This document shows positions 1-7,371 of a stretch of 64,000 nucleotides of DNA, one piece after another. A model generated the notes under the pieces. It did not search any database. It worked only from the letters and a program-made list of their open reading frames with translations, and was not told the origin of the DNA. The number at the start of each line of letters is the position of its first letter. Positions within the stretch are counted from its first letter, which is position 1. The stretch lies in NCBI GenBank assembly GCA_040004035.1, contig JAMPLN010000003.1; one strand, written 5' to 3'. The DNA comes from Microcoleus vaginatus_C. Its GTDB lineage: Bacteria > Cyanobacteriota > Cyanobacteriia > Cyanobacteriales > Microcoleaceae. The translations under genes were made by a program, and so were the position numbers.

Positions 1-45
1 TTTTTTACCTATAATTAAGAAAGACGCACAAATCCTGAATCAACA

Positions 46-684
46 GTGAAAAACAAGATCTCGATCGGTTTAATGAACTGGCTGCAACCCAAACCAGAAA
101 CCGTTTTGCTATGCGACTCAAGTGCAGCAGCTTCTGAGATGGCATTCATGCTCAACGGTGAGTGGGATGGGTGCAATAGTTTGGTGATCTCTAAATGCGA
201 CAAGGTAGCAATTGAAGCAGCAGCCCGTTTGCTGGAGACATCGTGGTGCTACCAAAATACTTGCGAACCCGTTTTAATTCGGCTGGAAGTTGACGAATTG
301 CTGCGCCGTTATGCGATTGGAGACAGGTTTTTTATTAATGCTAACTTGCGATGCGCCCAATTGAGCGAACTTTGCTTGGAAAACATTGATTTGAGTTATG
401 CTAAATTAAATTTGGCTAACCTCAGTGGCACTAATTTAAGCAAAGCAAACTTAATGGCAGCACAGATGCCAGCAGCAAATTTGAGTGGCAGCAATTTGAG
501 TAAATCGCAACTTGTGAGGGCGAATTTATCAGGAGCAAATTTATCGGATGCTAATCTCAGAGGTGCCGATATGAGTTATGCAGATTTAAGCAATGTTTGT
601 TTAACAGGTGCTGACTTAAGAGGTGCAAATTTAGCTAGAGTAGACTTAAGAAAAACAAGCTTAGATGGGGCGATTGTTGAGTAA
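46..684 (+). CDS. Pentapeptide-repeat protein
   Basis: A 212-residue protein whose second half (about residues 97-212) is built of A(D/N)LxX pentapeptides such as ANLSG, ANLSD, ADLRG and ANLAR, which fold as a right-handed beta-helix. The first ~95 residues have no repeats and no recognised domain. There is no signal peptide, so it is probably cytosolic. The GTG at 46 gives the longest reading; an in-frame ATG at 73 is an alternative and neither has a clear ribosome binding site. It stands alone, converging on the broken HTH gene. Function unknown; family membership is certain from the repeat pattern. Confidence 0.85.
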   Translation: MKNKISIGLMNWLQPKPETVLLCDSSAAASEMAFMLNGEWDGCNSLVISKCDKVAIEAAARLLETSWCYQNTCEPVLIRLEVDELLRRYAIGDRFFINANLRCAQLSELCLENIDLSYAKLNLANLSGTNLSKANLMAAQMPAANLSGSNLSKSQLVRANLSGANLSDANLRGADMSYADLSNVCLTGADLRGANLARVDLRKTSLDGAIVE

Positions 685-697
685 TACCAAATCCCGC

Positions 698-928
698 TTA
701 AATACTTTTTCTCACACCCCGTGGGTAAATCCTGTCAACATTTATCTGCGTTAATCCGCGTACATCCGCCACCATATTGGGGAGAACCTGTCCTTTTTCC
801 CAATACTGAACAGCAGCCCCATAGACTCCCCATAACTTACCAAAAGCGCTAAAACTCAGGTCGCCACGCGCTAGCTTTACAACTTCGCTCAATTTTTTCC
901 TAGCTTCTGCGTCCACAGTATTAGTCAC
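698..928 (-). pseudogene. Truncated XRE-like HTH gene, paralogue of the neighbour at 973-1320
   Basis: A 76-residue reading frame (GTG start) whose residues 11-50 align with the HTH part of the next gene upstream (KLSE..K.ARG, AFGKL.GV, AVQ.WE.G). After that it diverges into a tail encoded by sequence of the type CGCGGATTAACGCAGAT, which looks like a dispersed intergenic repeat rather than protein code. The recognition part is therefore partly kept, but the C-terminal region of the sister gene is lost. It probably arose by tandem duplication and decay. It may still be translated as a short DNA-binding peptide. Confidence 0.6.
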
Positions 929-972
929 CAGATAAACACAACTTCTAGTTTACAGATAAATCTATCTAATAC

Positions 973-1320
973 TCATTCCCCAGCAGCTTCAGCCGATGCA
1001 GCGAATCTATCCGCTACAGCTTTGCCAATTAGCGCCACCTGACTCAGAGGCAAAAACTGAATTTTTTTGACAATATCGTTAATTTCTGGGGCTGGCGAGA
1101 CTGAATTGCCCTCCAAAAAGCTGAGAAACTCTTCCAGCGAATAACCCGCTCTCGCAGCAATTTTAGCCAAGTTTTCCGTTTCTGGAACAGTATCGCCCCT
1201 TTCCCACAATTGCACAGCAGTCGCAGAAACCCCCAAAAGCTTGCCAAACGCTCGTTGGCTCATAGAGCCACGAGCCGTTTTGATAATTTCACTAAGTTTT
1301 TGTCTATTTTGGATGTTCAC
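973..1320 (-). CDS. XRE-type helix-turn-helix transcriptional regulator
   Basis: A 115-residue protein with an N-terminal HTH_3-like domain (about residues 8-65): ARGSMSQRAFGKLLGVS followed by AVQLWERGDTVPETENLAKIA, the usual scaffold and recognition helices. The C-terminal ~45 residues (FLSFLEGNS ... AVADRF) are a small helical extension. The start is GTG at 1320. The 120 bp upstream hold several copies of ACAAGTAA(A/G) in both orientations plus a rightward promoter, so autoregulation and control of the rightward ORFs is likely (inference). The paralogous fragment lies directly downstream. Target and ligand are unknown. Confidence 0.8.
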   Translation of the reverse strand: MNIQNRQKLSEIIKTARGSMSQRAFGKLLGVSATAVQLWERGDTVPETENLAKIAARAGYSLEEFLSFLEGNSVSPAPEINDIVKKIQFLPLSQVALIGKAVADRFAASAEAAGE

Positions 1321-1346
1321 GACTTAAAAGCTACTCGACCGTACCT

Positions 1347-1433
1347 ACAAGTAAACTGGTCAGTTTATAAATCATTATCATTTAACGCTTGAATCGTTTA
1401 CTTGTCACGCTTGACACACAAGTAAGTTTACTC
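1347..1433. promoter_or_regulatory. Operator-like repeat cluster between HTH gene and rightward ORFs
   Basis: ACAAGTAAAC occurs at 1347-1356, its reverse complement GTTTACTTGT at 1396-1405, and ACAAGTAAGT at 1418-1427. An AACTG-GT-CAGTT palindrome overlaps the first copy (1354-1365). Repeated inverted sites next to an XRE regulator are typical operators. That the adjacent HTH protein binds them is inference. Confidence 0.55.
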
Positions 1434-1439
1434 TAAAAT
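1411..1439 (+). promoter_or_regulatory. Sigma-70-type promoter reading right
   Basis: TTGACA (1411-1416), a 17-bp spacer and TAAAAT (1434-1439) form a near-consensus promoter. The spacer contains one ACAAGTAAGT operator copy, so a bound repressor would block it. The first ORF downstream starts at 1502. Confidence 0.6.
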
Positions 1440-1501
1440 TAAAAGTATAAATTTAGTACCGCTGTATCGGAGTGCCCCTCACGATTTACGAGTCCGAAAA
1501 A

Positions 1502-1609
1502 ATGACTAATAGACGCACACGCATGACAAGCCACACACGCCAGAGCCTTACAGCCTCCGGTTGGCTCAAACCCCAATGCTGGCAAATCTCTAAAATAGAA
1601 GCAGCCTAA
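1502..1609 (+). CDS. Possible 35-residue small ORF
   Basis: An ATG-initiated basic, Ser/Thr-rich 35-codon frame starting MTNRRTRM and ending SKIEAA. It lies just downstream of the near-consensus promoter and is in the same reading frame as the next ORF (ATG 1619), separated by one TAA and three further codons. It could be a leader peptide, a separate small protein, or the 5' part of a gene broken by a nonsense mutation. No family recognised. Confidence 0.3.
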   Translation: MTNRRTRMTSHTRQSLTASGWLKPQCWQISKIEAA

Positions 1610-1618
1610 GCCTTGAGA

Positions 1619-1930
1619 ATGCCCGTCAACCGCATAGTCAAAGTCTACCCCAAACAACATCAGGTAATAGTTGTTTACCTGAACAAGAAAGGACAAAAAT
1701 GCAGTTCCTTTTTCAGCTACAGACTATTTTCCAGATGGCAACAAGAGGCGATCGCAGCAATTGCCAGTTGTCGAAACCAGCAAATCCTAGCACCCCTAGA
1801 AGTCATTGTACAATACGACCTCGAACATTTCAAATATCCAGTGGCGATCGCCGATGCAATTTGGGAAGCCCTACTCAACCAGATCTCCCGCGTAACAAGG
1901 GAACTGAGGCTGAGCAAACAATGCGCCTAG
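1619..1930 (+). CDS. Hypothetical small protein
   Basis: A 103-residue protein from ATG 1619; a TTG two codons earlier could extend it. The N-terminal half looks beta-rich (VNRIVKVYPKQHQVIVVYLNKKG) and the C-terminal half helical. It has no signal peptide or membrane segment and I do not recognise the family. It is probably transcribed with the small ORF at 1502 from the promoter at 1411, under the operator shared with the divergent HTH gene. It converges on prfA with a 15-bp gap. Confidence 0.5.
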   Translation: MPVNRIVKVYPKQHQVIVVYLNKKGQKCSSFFSYRLFSRWQQEAIAAIASCRNQQILAPLEVIVQYDLEHFKYPVAIADAIWEALLNQISRVTRELRLSKQCA

Positions 1931-1945
1931 CCCCCCATCACTCCA

Positions 1946-3040
1946 TCAATTAGTAGAAGCAGCCAACTCAGCCAAACGTTCCTGCTGATCCTGGGAAATG
2001 CAAGTTTGAATAATCCCCTCAATATCCCCTTCCAAAACACTATTGAGCGAGAAATTTTCCCCCAAACGGTGGTCGGTAGCCCGATTGTCCTTATAGTTGT
2101 AGGTGCGAATCTTCTCCGATCGCGAACCAGTACCAACCTGAGCCAAACGCCGCGACTTCACCTCATCCTGCTGCTCCCGCAACTTCATCTCATAGAGCTT
2201 AGCCCGCAAAATCTGCATCGCCCGCTCCTTATTCTGCAACTGACTGCGCTCCTCAGTACAGAAAATCCGAATTCCCGTCGGCTTGTGAAACAAATCCGCA
2301 GCAGTTTCCACCTTGTTCACGTTTTGACCGCCAGCGCCGCCCGATCGAGCCGTGCTCATCTCAATATCCTTCGGATCGATGTGAATCTCCACATCATCAA
2401 CCTCCGGCATCACAGCCACCGTCGCCGTCGAAGTATGCACCCGGCCGCCAGCCTCAGTCACAGGCACTCGCTGCACCCGGTGTACTCCCGCCTCAAACTT
2501 CAGCTTGCTGTAAACGCTGTCGCCTGTAATTTCCAGAATCACCTCTTTAAAGCCGCCCATTTCCGCCAGCGACTCGCTCACCAACTTCACCTGCCAGCCT
2601 TGAGTTTGAGCGTAGCGCGAATACAGCCGCAGCAAATCTCCAGCCCAAATACTGGCCTCATCTCCGCCAGTACCGGCCCGAATTTCCAGCATAATATTCT
2701 TGTCATCGTTCGGATCGCGGGGGAGCAGCAAAACCTTCAAACGACTTTCCAAACTCTCCAGCTTCGACTCAAGTTCCTCAACTTCCAGCGCAGCCATTTC
2801 TTGCATATCTCGATCGCCTGCAGCTTCCTTGAGAACCTGTCGCGCGCCCACCAAATCTTCCTGAGTGGTTTTCCACAGAGCAAAAGTATCGACCACTTCC
2901 TCCAAGGACGATCGAGCTTTCGCTACCCGTTGAAACTCTTGATTGTCCCTAGCCACATCCGGGTCAGCCATGCGGCGAGTCAACTCATTAAAAGTTTGCT
3001 CTACCGACTTCAATTTATCCAGCAAATAAGATTCAGCCAT
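1946..3040 (-). CDS. prfA: Peptide chain release factor 1
   Basis: RF1 reads UAA and UAG in the ribosomal A site and triggers peptidyl-tRNA hydrolysis. The 364-residue protein has the family's normal length. The tripeptide PVT at residues 193-195, in the context RVPVTEAGGRVHTS, is the PxT discriminator of RF1 (RF2 carries SPF). The catalytic GGQ is at 237-239 inside ARSGGAGGQNVNKVET; its Gln is the methylation site in this family. It is the last gene of the ribosomal supercluster, 338 bp downstream of rpmE across a repeat-rich gap. Confidence 0.97.
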   Translation of the reverse strand: MAESYLLDKLKSVEQTFNELTRRMADPDVARDNQEFQRVAKARSSLEEVVDTFALWKTTQEDLVGARQVLKEAAGDRDMQEMAALEVEELESKLESLESRLKVLLLPRDPNDDKNIMLEIRAGTGGDEASIWAGDLLRLYSRYAQTQGWQVKLVSESLAEMGGFKEVILEITGDSVYSKLKFEAGVHRVQRVPVTEAGGRVHTSTATVAVMPEVDDVEIHIDPKDIEMSTARSGGAGGQNVNKVETAADLFHKPTGIRIFCTEERSQLQNKERAMQILRAKLYEMKLREQQDEVKSRRLAQVGTGSRSEKIRTYNYKDNRATDHRLGENFSLNSVLEGDIEGIIQTCISQDQQERLAELAASTN

Positions 3041-3060
3041 TGTCAGTTGTCCTTTGTCAA

Positions 3061-3322
3061 TCGATTTTAGATTTTAGATTTTAGATTTTAGATTTTAGAT
3101 TTGAAGAACAGTTGGGATAGACTCTCGATCGAACTCAACTGCCTGCATAGCAAGTCTTCAATCTAAACTCTCCCATCCGAGGGCGGATCGATTTTAGATT
3201 TTAGATTTTAGATTTTAGAACTCAAGAGCAGTTAGGATAGAATGTCGATCAAACTCTACTCGCTCAAACTAAACTGCCAGCCGTAGCAAGTCTTCAATCT
3301 AAAATCTAAAATCCGAGGGCGG
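3061..3322. repeat. Tandem ~130-bp duplication containing TTTTAGA heptamer arrays
   Basis: Two adjacent similar units, about 3061-3187 and 3188-3322. Each begins TCGATTTTAG with several copies of the heptamer (TTTTAGA) at 3063-3103 and 3190-3219, then an (A/G)CAGTT(G/A)GGATAGA block, then GTCTTCAATCTAAA and a terminal CCGAGGGCGG. They fill most of the prfA-rpmE gap; no gene is seen there. Confidence 0.8.
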
Positions 3323-3378
3323 TAAGTTGCCAGTAGAAAGAACTACTCTCAACAAACTGCGGACAAATGACAATCCGG

Positions 3379-3687
3379 CTACTTCTTCTTTTTGCCTTTA
3401 CCAGCCGCCTTAGAAGCATCTGCTTTCGGCTCTTCCATTTTCAGCGGTCCAGAGGAAGCATCTGCCTTCGGCATTTCTACCTCGCTCATGCCGTATTTCC
3501 GCATAAAGCGTTCCACACGACCTTCAGTATCAATAATCTTCTGAGTGCCAGTATAAAAAGGATGATTTCCCGACCAGACATCAACTTGAAGCTTTGGTTT
3601 AGTTGAACCCACAGTCATCACAAGTTCCCCGTTGCAATAAACCTGAGATTCGGGATACCACTCAGGGTGAATGCCATCTTTTGCCAT
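3379..3687 (-). CDS. rpmE: 50S ribosomal protein L31, zinc-free form
   Basis: A 102-residue L31: residues 1-70 match the family (IHPEWYPE, VYCNGE, VDVWSGNHPFYTGTQK, EGRVERF.RKYG). Zinc-binding L31 has a CxC plus CxxC set; only one Cys (in VYCNGE) remains, so this is the Cys-minus type. The C-terminal ~30 residues, two ADAS(S/K) stretches ending GKGKKKK, are a basic, low-complexity extension beyond the usual ~70 residues. L31 bridges the subunits near 5S rRNA. Confidence 0.95.
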   Translation of the reverse strand: MAKDGIHPEWYPESQVYCNGELVMTVGSTKPKLQVDVWSGNHPFYTGTQKIIDTEGRVERFMRKYGMSEVEMPKADASSGPLKMEEPKADASKAAGKGKKKK

Positions 3688-3892
3688 TGTTTTTTACTCT
3701 CTAATTTTTGACTTTACAACCATTTTAGCTGCCGCAGGACTTGTACACCAACAACAGCACGAATTTTGCCTTATATCTGTTGGAACCAGGAATCAGGAAT
3801 CGGAAATAAACTTCAAAAAAAGACGGATAAAATCTGGATAGATAATTTTTGCCTTTTCCTGGTTCCTTCTTCCTTCTTCCTTCTTCCCTCGA

Positions 3893-4306
3893 TTACCGCT
3901 TCGAGTATTGAGGAGCTTTGCGAGCTTTCCGCAAACCGTACTTTTTCCGTTCTTTTGCCCGCGGGTCGCGAGTCAAATAGCCCTCTGTCTTCAGAGGCTT
4001 GCGGTTGTCCGGGTCTAATTGACAAAGTGCTCTAGCGACACCCAAGCGAATCGAGTCAGCCTGACCTGTCAAGCCACCGCCTTCGACTTTTACCAAAATG
4101 TCGTACTCATTTTCCAGACCCAAAGTTTCCAGAGGGGCCTTAGCGAGAGCCAAATAAGTAGGGTTGAATTGCAGGTACAAATCCCCCTCTTTACCATTGA
4201 CAGTCAGTATGCCAGTGCCGGGAACCAAGCGCACTCGCGCTACGGAACGCTTGCGGCGGCCGGTACCCCAGTACACAGCGCGACCCGATGTATCTGTTGC
4301 TTGCAT
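3893..4306 (-). CDS. rpsI: 30S ribosomal protein S9
   Basis: S9 sits in the 30S head, and its C-terminal tail reaches the P-site tRNA. The 137-residue protein shows YWGTGRRKRSVARVRL near the N-terminus, GGGLTGQADSIRLGVARAL in the middle and the expected terminal YSKR. Its ATG overlaps the rplM stop by one base (TAATG), so the two are translationally coupled, as in most bacteria. Confidence 0.97.
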   Translation of the reverse strand: MQATDTSGRAVYWGTGRRKRSVARVRLVPGTGILTVNGKEGDLYLQFNPTYLALAKAPLETLGLENEYDILVKVEGGGLTGQADSIRLGVARALCQLDPDNRKPLKTEGYLTRDPRAKERKKYGLRKARKAPQYSKR

Positions 4307-4761
4307 TACTCATTTCCTCCCGGAATCGTGTGAACAATTAATTCTTCTGGTTTTTGAGCTTGGTGCGGGTGGTTGGGGCCAGCGTACACCTTCAGTTTAG
4401 TAAACAGTTGTCTGCCGAGAGAAGTGTGAGGTAGCATTCCCCGAATAGCTTCTTCGACAATTCTTTCGGGCAAACGTGCTTGCAATTTGGCAAAAGTTTC
4501 TGTTTTCATGCCGCCCGGTCTTCCAGAATGGCGGCGGTAGATTTTCTGGGTGCGTTTTTTGCCAGTAACAGCGATTTTGTCGGCATTGATGACAATTACG
4601 AAGTCACCGGTATCCATAGAAGGAGTGTAAGTCGGTTTGTGTTTCCCCCGCAGGTACATGGCAACTTCAGTTGCCAGACGGCCCAGCCGCTGGTCGGCGG
4701 CATCGACCACGTACCACTTATGCTCTAGGGAGTCTTGAGTAGGGACGTAAGTTTTGTTCAT
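4306..4761 (-). CDS. rplM: 50S ribosomal protein L13
   Basis: L13 is an early-assembly 23S rRNA-binding protein. The 151-residue protein has the family signatures WYVVDAADQRLGRLA, RGKHKPTY, GDFVIVINADKI, GRPGGMK and a GMLPHTSLGR block. It is followed by rpsI with a one-base overlap and preceded by a 139-bp gap of TTGTCAG and ACTAATG heptamers that separates it from truA. Confidence 0.97.
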   Translation of the reverse strand: MNKTYVPTQDSLEHKWYVVDAADQRLGRLATEVAMYLRGKHKPTYTPSMDTGDFVIVINADKIAVTGKKRTQKIYRRHSGRPGGMKTETFAKLQARLPERIVEEAIRGMLPHTSLGRQLFTKLKVYAGPNHPHQAQKPEELIVHTIPGGNE

Positions 4762-4802
4762 TGTTTGTTGTTAGTTGTCTATTAACTGTTAACTGTTGTT
4801 AG

Positions 4803-4919
4803 TTGTCAGTTGTCAGTTGTCAGTTGTCAGTTTTTAATTGTTAGTTGTCCTTAGTTTTTTATTAGTAGTTACCTAATGACTAATGACTAATAACTAATGA
4901 CTAATGACTAATGACTAAT
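4803..4919. repeat. TTGTCAG and ACTAATG heptamer arrays between rplM and truA
   Basis: Tandem TTGTCAG copies lie near 4803-4831 and tandem ACTAATG copies from about 4873 to 4919. The second array runs past the truA stop codon into its coding sequence, so the last codons of truA are made of repeat units. Confidence 0.8.
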
Positions 4920-5743
4920 TTTGGCTGAGTGTCGTACCAGACATCTGGGGGAAAGGGAAATTCTGAATAGCCAACCCGCAGCAGGCACAAACCTTGAGCG
5001 GGAGCGGCATATTTTACCATTTCTCGGCGTTCGTTGACCCAGATATCTGTGAAATTGTCGATCGGCCTTTCCCCGCGACCCACCTGCACCAGCAACCCCA
5101 CCAGCAGCCGCATCATCCCGTACAGAAACCCGCTCGCCTGAACCTCAATATAGATAAGAGGCCCAGAACGGTGACACTCTGCCGCTTGCACGTCCACCCA
5201 GGAATGGGGGCGGGCAGAACCCGCGCGGTGGAAAGCAGCCAGGTGATGCCGCCCGATGAGCGGTGTCAAAGCTGTCTGAATCAAAGATTCATCCACAGGG
5301 GCGTGGTAGCAGTGCCAAGCAAAAGGACGCACAAACAAATTAGGAGTCGGATCTGTATAAAGGGTGTAGCGATAGCGCCGCCAACTGGCTGAGAACCGAG
5401 CGTGCCAGGTAGGTTCCACCTTTGCCGAAGCTCGAATTAAAATATCTTTTGCCAGTCGAGAGTTGAGAACACTTGCCCAGCGGTGAGCCGGAATTGGGCC
5501 GTGGGAATCAAAATGCGCTACTTGAGCAGCAGCGTGGACTCCCGCATCGGTTCTCCCAGCAGCGTGCAGCGTTACCGGGCGTTCCAGAACAGTCGATATT
5601 GCTGTTTCAATTTCTTCTTGTACTGTACGCTGGTTCGGCTGTCGCTGCCAACCGTGAAAGTTAGTGCCGAGGTATTGGATTACAAGAGCAACGCGCTGTA
5701 TCGATTGGGGATTTTCGATTGGGGATTTTCGATTGTCAGTCAT
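4901..5743 (-). CDS. truA: tRNA pseudouridine(38-40) synthase
   Basis: TruA converts uridines 38-40 of the tRNA anticodon arm to pseudouridine. The catalytic Asp is D66 in AAGRTDAGVHA. Further family blocks are YLGTNFHGWQRQP, SWRRYRYTLYT, HDL-like HHLAAFHRAGS and FLYGMMRLLVGLLVQVGRG. At 280 residues it is slightly longer than usual. Both ends look derived from repeats: the C-terminal LVISH and stop come from ACTAATG heptamers, and the N-terminal NRKSPIENPQS comes from a GATTGGGGATTTTC tandem. It lies between rplQ and rplM as in other cyanobacteria. Confidence 0.95.
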   Translation of the reverse strand: MTDNRKSPIENPQSIQRVALVIQYLGTNFHGWQRQPNQRTVQEEIETAISTVLERPVTLHAAGRTDAGVHAAAQVAHFDSHGPIPAHRWASVLNSRLAKDILIRASAKVEPTWHARFSASWRRYRYTLYTDPTPNLFVRPFAWHCYHAPVDESLIQTALTPLIGRHHLAAFHRAGSARPHSWVDVQAAECHRSGPLIYIEVQASGFLYGMMRLLVGLLVQVGRGERPIDNFTDIWVNERREMVKYAAPAQGLCLLRVGYSEFPFPPDVWYDTQPKLVISH

Positions 5744-5772
5744 AAATCACAAATCTCCAACCCAAAATTGAA

Positions 5773-6123
5773 TTAAACCAGTTCAACGATCGCCATTTCG
5801 GAATTGTCTCCTTGGCGGGCGACAGTTCGTACTACGCGGGTGTAGCCCCCGTTGCGCGAGCCGTAGCGTTCTTGGGCTGCTTCAAACAAGGCGTGTACTA
5901 ACTGTTTGTCGTAGATAAAGCCCATAGCTTGCCGGCGAGCGGCCAAGGAGCCATCTTTTGCCAGGGTAATCATTCTGTCCGCCTCTGGGCGCAGCGCTTT
6001 GGCGCGGGCAAGAGTGGTAGTAATTTTACCGTGGCGGATTAATTCGGTGGTCAGCGAGCGCAGCAGGGCGCGGCGCTGGTCAGCCGGTTTGTTGAGTTGG
6101 GGAACGCGACAGCGGTGACGCAT
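5773..6123 (-). CDS. rplQ: 50S ribosomal protein L17
   Basis: L17 lies near the polypeptide exit tunnel on the 50S surface. The 116-residue protein has the normal length and the conserved start MRHRCRVPQLNKPADQRRALLRSL, followed by TELIRHGKITTTLARAK and a C-terminal GYTRVVRT block. It follows rpoA, the standard order, 129 bp downstream across a TTGGTAA heptamer array. Confidence 0.97.
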   Translation of the reverse strand: MRHRCRVPQLNKPADQRRALLRSLTTELIRHGKITTTLARAKALRPEADRMITLAKDGSLAARRQAMGFIYDKQLVHALFEAAQERYGSRNGGYTRVVRTVARQGDNSEMAIVELV

Positions 6124-6127
6124 GGCA

Positions 6128-6149
6128 GTTGGTAATTGGTAATTGGTAA
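6128..6149. repeat. TTGGTAA heptamer array between rpoA and rplQ
   Basis: About three tandem copies of TTGGTAA directly upstream of rplQ. The same heptamer recurs at 11772, 16780, 17624 and 18092. Confidence 0.75.
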
Positions 6150-6252
6150 TTGGGCGCCGGGATAGATAGTCTGCGAACTCGGGCGGTGAATTCTTGGTTC
6201 TTAAGAACTCACTTACTGAAGATGCAAAACTTTTTTACCCGTTACCCGTTGA

Positions 6253-7197
6253 TTAACTTTTAGCTGATTTTTCCTGTGGCAAGGTAATGCCCAAGCGTTT
6301 TTGTAAAGCTTCAATCACTTCTTCGGCAGACTTCTGACCGAAGTTTTTGATCTCGAGCAAGTCTTCTTGGGTATAATCCAATAAGTCTGCGACTGAGTTG
6401 ATCTGAGCCCGCTTGAGACAGTTGTAAGCCCGGACGGACAACTGCAATTCTTCGATCGGAATTTGGCTAGTAGGATCGGCCTCACCTGGATACTCTGGTT
6501 TGAGAGAATCTTGGGTGATGTCTTTGAGAGGTGCAAATAAATCTACCAGGATGTTGGCAGATTGACTCAAAGCTTCTTGAGGAGTCACGCTGCCATCAGT
6601 CCAGATTTCCATAATCAGCCGGTCTTTTTCGACCGTCCCGCCTACCCGAGCATCTTCAACGCTGTAGTTGACTCGGCGAATCGGCATAAAGATGGCGTCA
6701 ATTTGGAGAAAATCCAAAGCCGATCCATCATCGCGACTGCGGTCTACTGCTCTGTATCCGATGCCTTTTTCAATTCTGAATTCCATTTCCAGAACTGAGC
6801 CTGGGGAGAGAGTTGCAATGTACTGGGATCGATCGATCAATTCCACCTCTGAGGGCAAATCGAATCGATCGGCCGTAACGGTGACAGGCCCCTCAATCCG
6901 CAACCTACCGATTTGCGGCTGCTGAGAATGAGTTTTGAGGACGACCTCTTTCATGTTCAGGAGAATTTCTAGAACATCCTCACGTACCCCTTCGATCGTG
7001 GCAAACTCGTGATTGACGCCCGCGATTCGGACTGAAGTTACTGCTGTTCCTTCTAAGTTTGACAGCAGAACTCGCCTCAGCGCATTCCCAACAGTTGTTC
7101 CCTGACCGCGATCGAGCGGTTCCAGGACAAATTTTCCGTACTGACTGCGGTCTTTGTCAGTGTTAGACTCTATACATTCAATTTGAAACTGCGCCAC
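6253..7197 (-). CDS. rpoA: DNA-directed RNA polymerase subunit alpha
   Basis: Alpha forms the dimeric assembly platform of RNA polymerase, and its C-terminal domain contacts UP elements and activators. The N-terminal domain starts with FQIECIES, followed by YGKFVLEPLDRGQGTTVGNALRRVLLS. The C-terminal domain has IEELQLSVRAYNCLKRAQI and EDLLEIKNFGQKSAEEV. I start it at GTG 7197, which sits 6 bases after a GGGAGGT Shine-Dalgarno and gives 314 residues, the usual cyanobacterial size. An upstream ATG at 7308 would add 37 residues read mostly from heptamer repeats. Confidence 0.96.
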   Translation of the reverse strand: MAQFQIECIESNTDKDRSQYGKFVLEPLDRGQGTTVGNALRRVLLSNLEGTAVTSVRIAGVNHEFATIEGVREDVLEILLNMKEVVLKTHSQQPQIGRLRIEGPVTVTADRFDLPSEVELIDRSQYIATLSPGSVLEMEFRIEKGIGYRAVDRSRDDGSALDFLQIDAIFMPIRRVNYSVEDARVGGTVEKDRLIMEIWTDGSVTPQEALSQSANILVDLFAPLKDITQDSLKPEYPGEADPTSQIPIEELQLSVRAYNCLKRAQINSVADLLDYTQEDLLEIKNFGQKSAEEVIEALQKRLGITLPQEKSAKS

Positions 7198-7203
7198 GGA
7201 GTG

Positions 7204-7210
7204 ACCTCCC
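7204..7210 (-). promoter_or_regulatory. Shine-Dalgarno that fixes the rpoA start
   Basis: GGGAGGT on the minus strand, 6 bases before GTG 7197. No comparable site precedes the upstream ATG at 7308. Confidence 0.7.
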
Positions 7211-7371
7211 TTTTCCACTTTGGATTTTTGATTTTGGATTTTAGATTGCAGAGCATACCCCTGAACGGATTTCGGATTTTGGATGGACGGGGCAACAGTT
7301 AGAACCATTAGTTTTTGACTTTAAGCAGTTAGCCATTATCCAAAATCTAAAATCTAAAATCTCAAATCGTT

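Noticed and set aside
1366..1385. Fur/Zur-like box upstream of the HTH gene (ATGATAATGATTTAT on the minus strand)
   Set aside because: Only two half-matches to GATAAT units, in an AT-rich stretch, with no metal gene nearby; the ACAAGTAAAC sites fit better.
1439..1696. 85-codon minus-strand ORF opposite the small ORFs
   Set aside because: No ribosome binding site; it overlaps the plus-strand promoter and the better supported ORF at 1619.
2006..3070. 354-codon open frame on the plus strand opposite prfA
   Set aside because: It lies entirely antisense to an intact RF1 gene; its Leu/His/Arg/Ser-rich sequence is the mirror of prfA codon use and has no domain.
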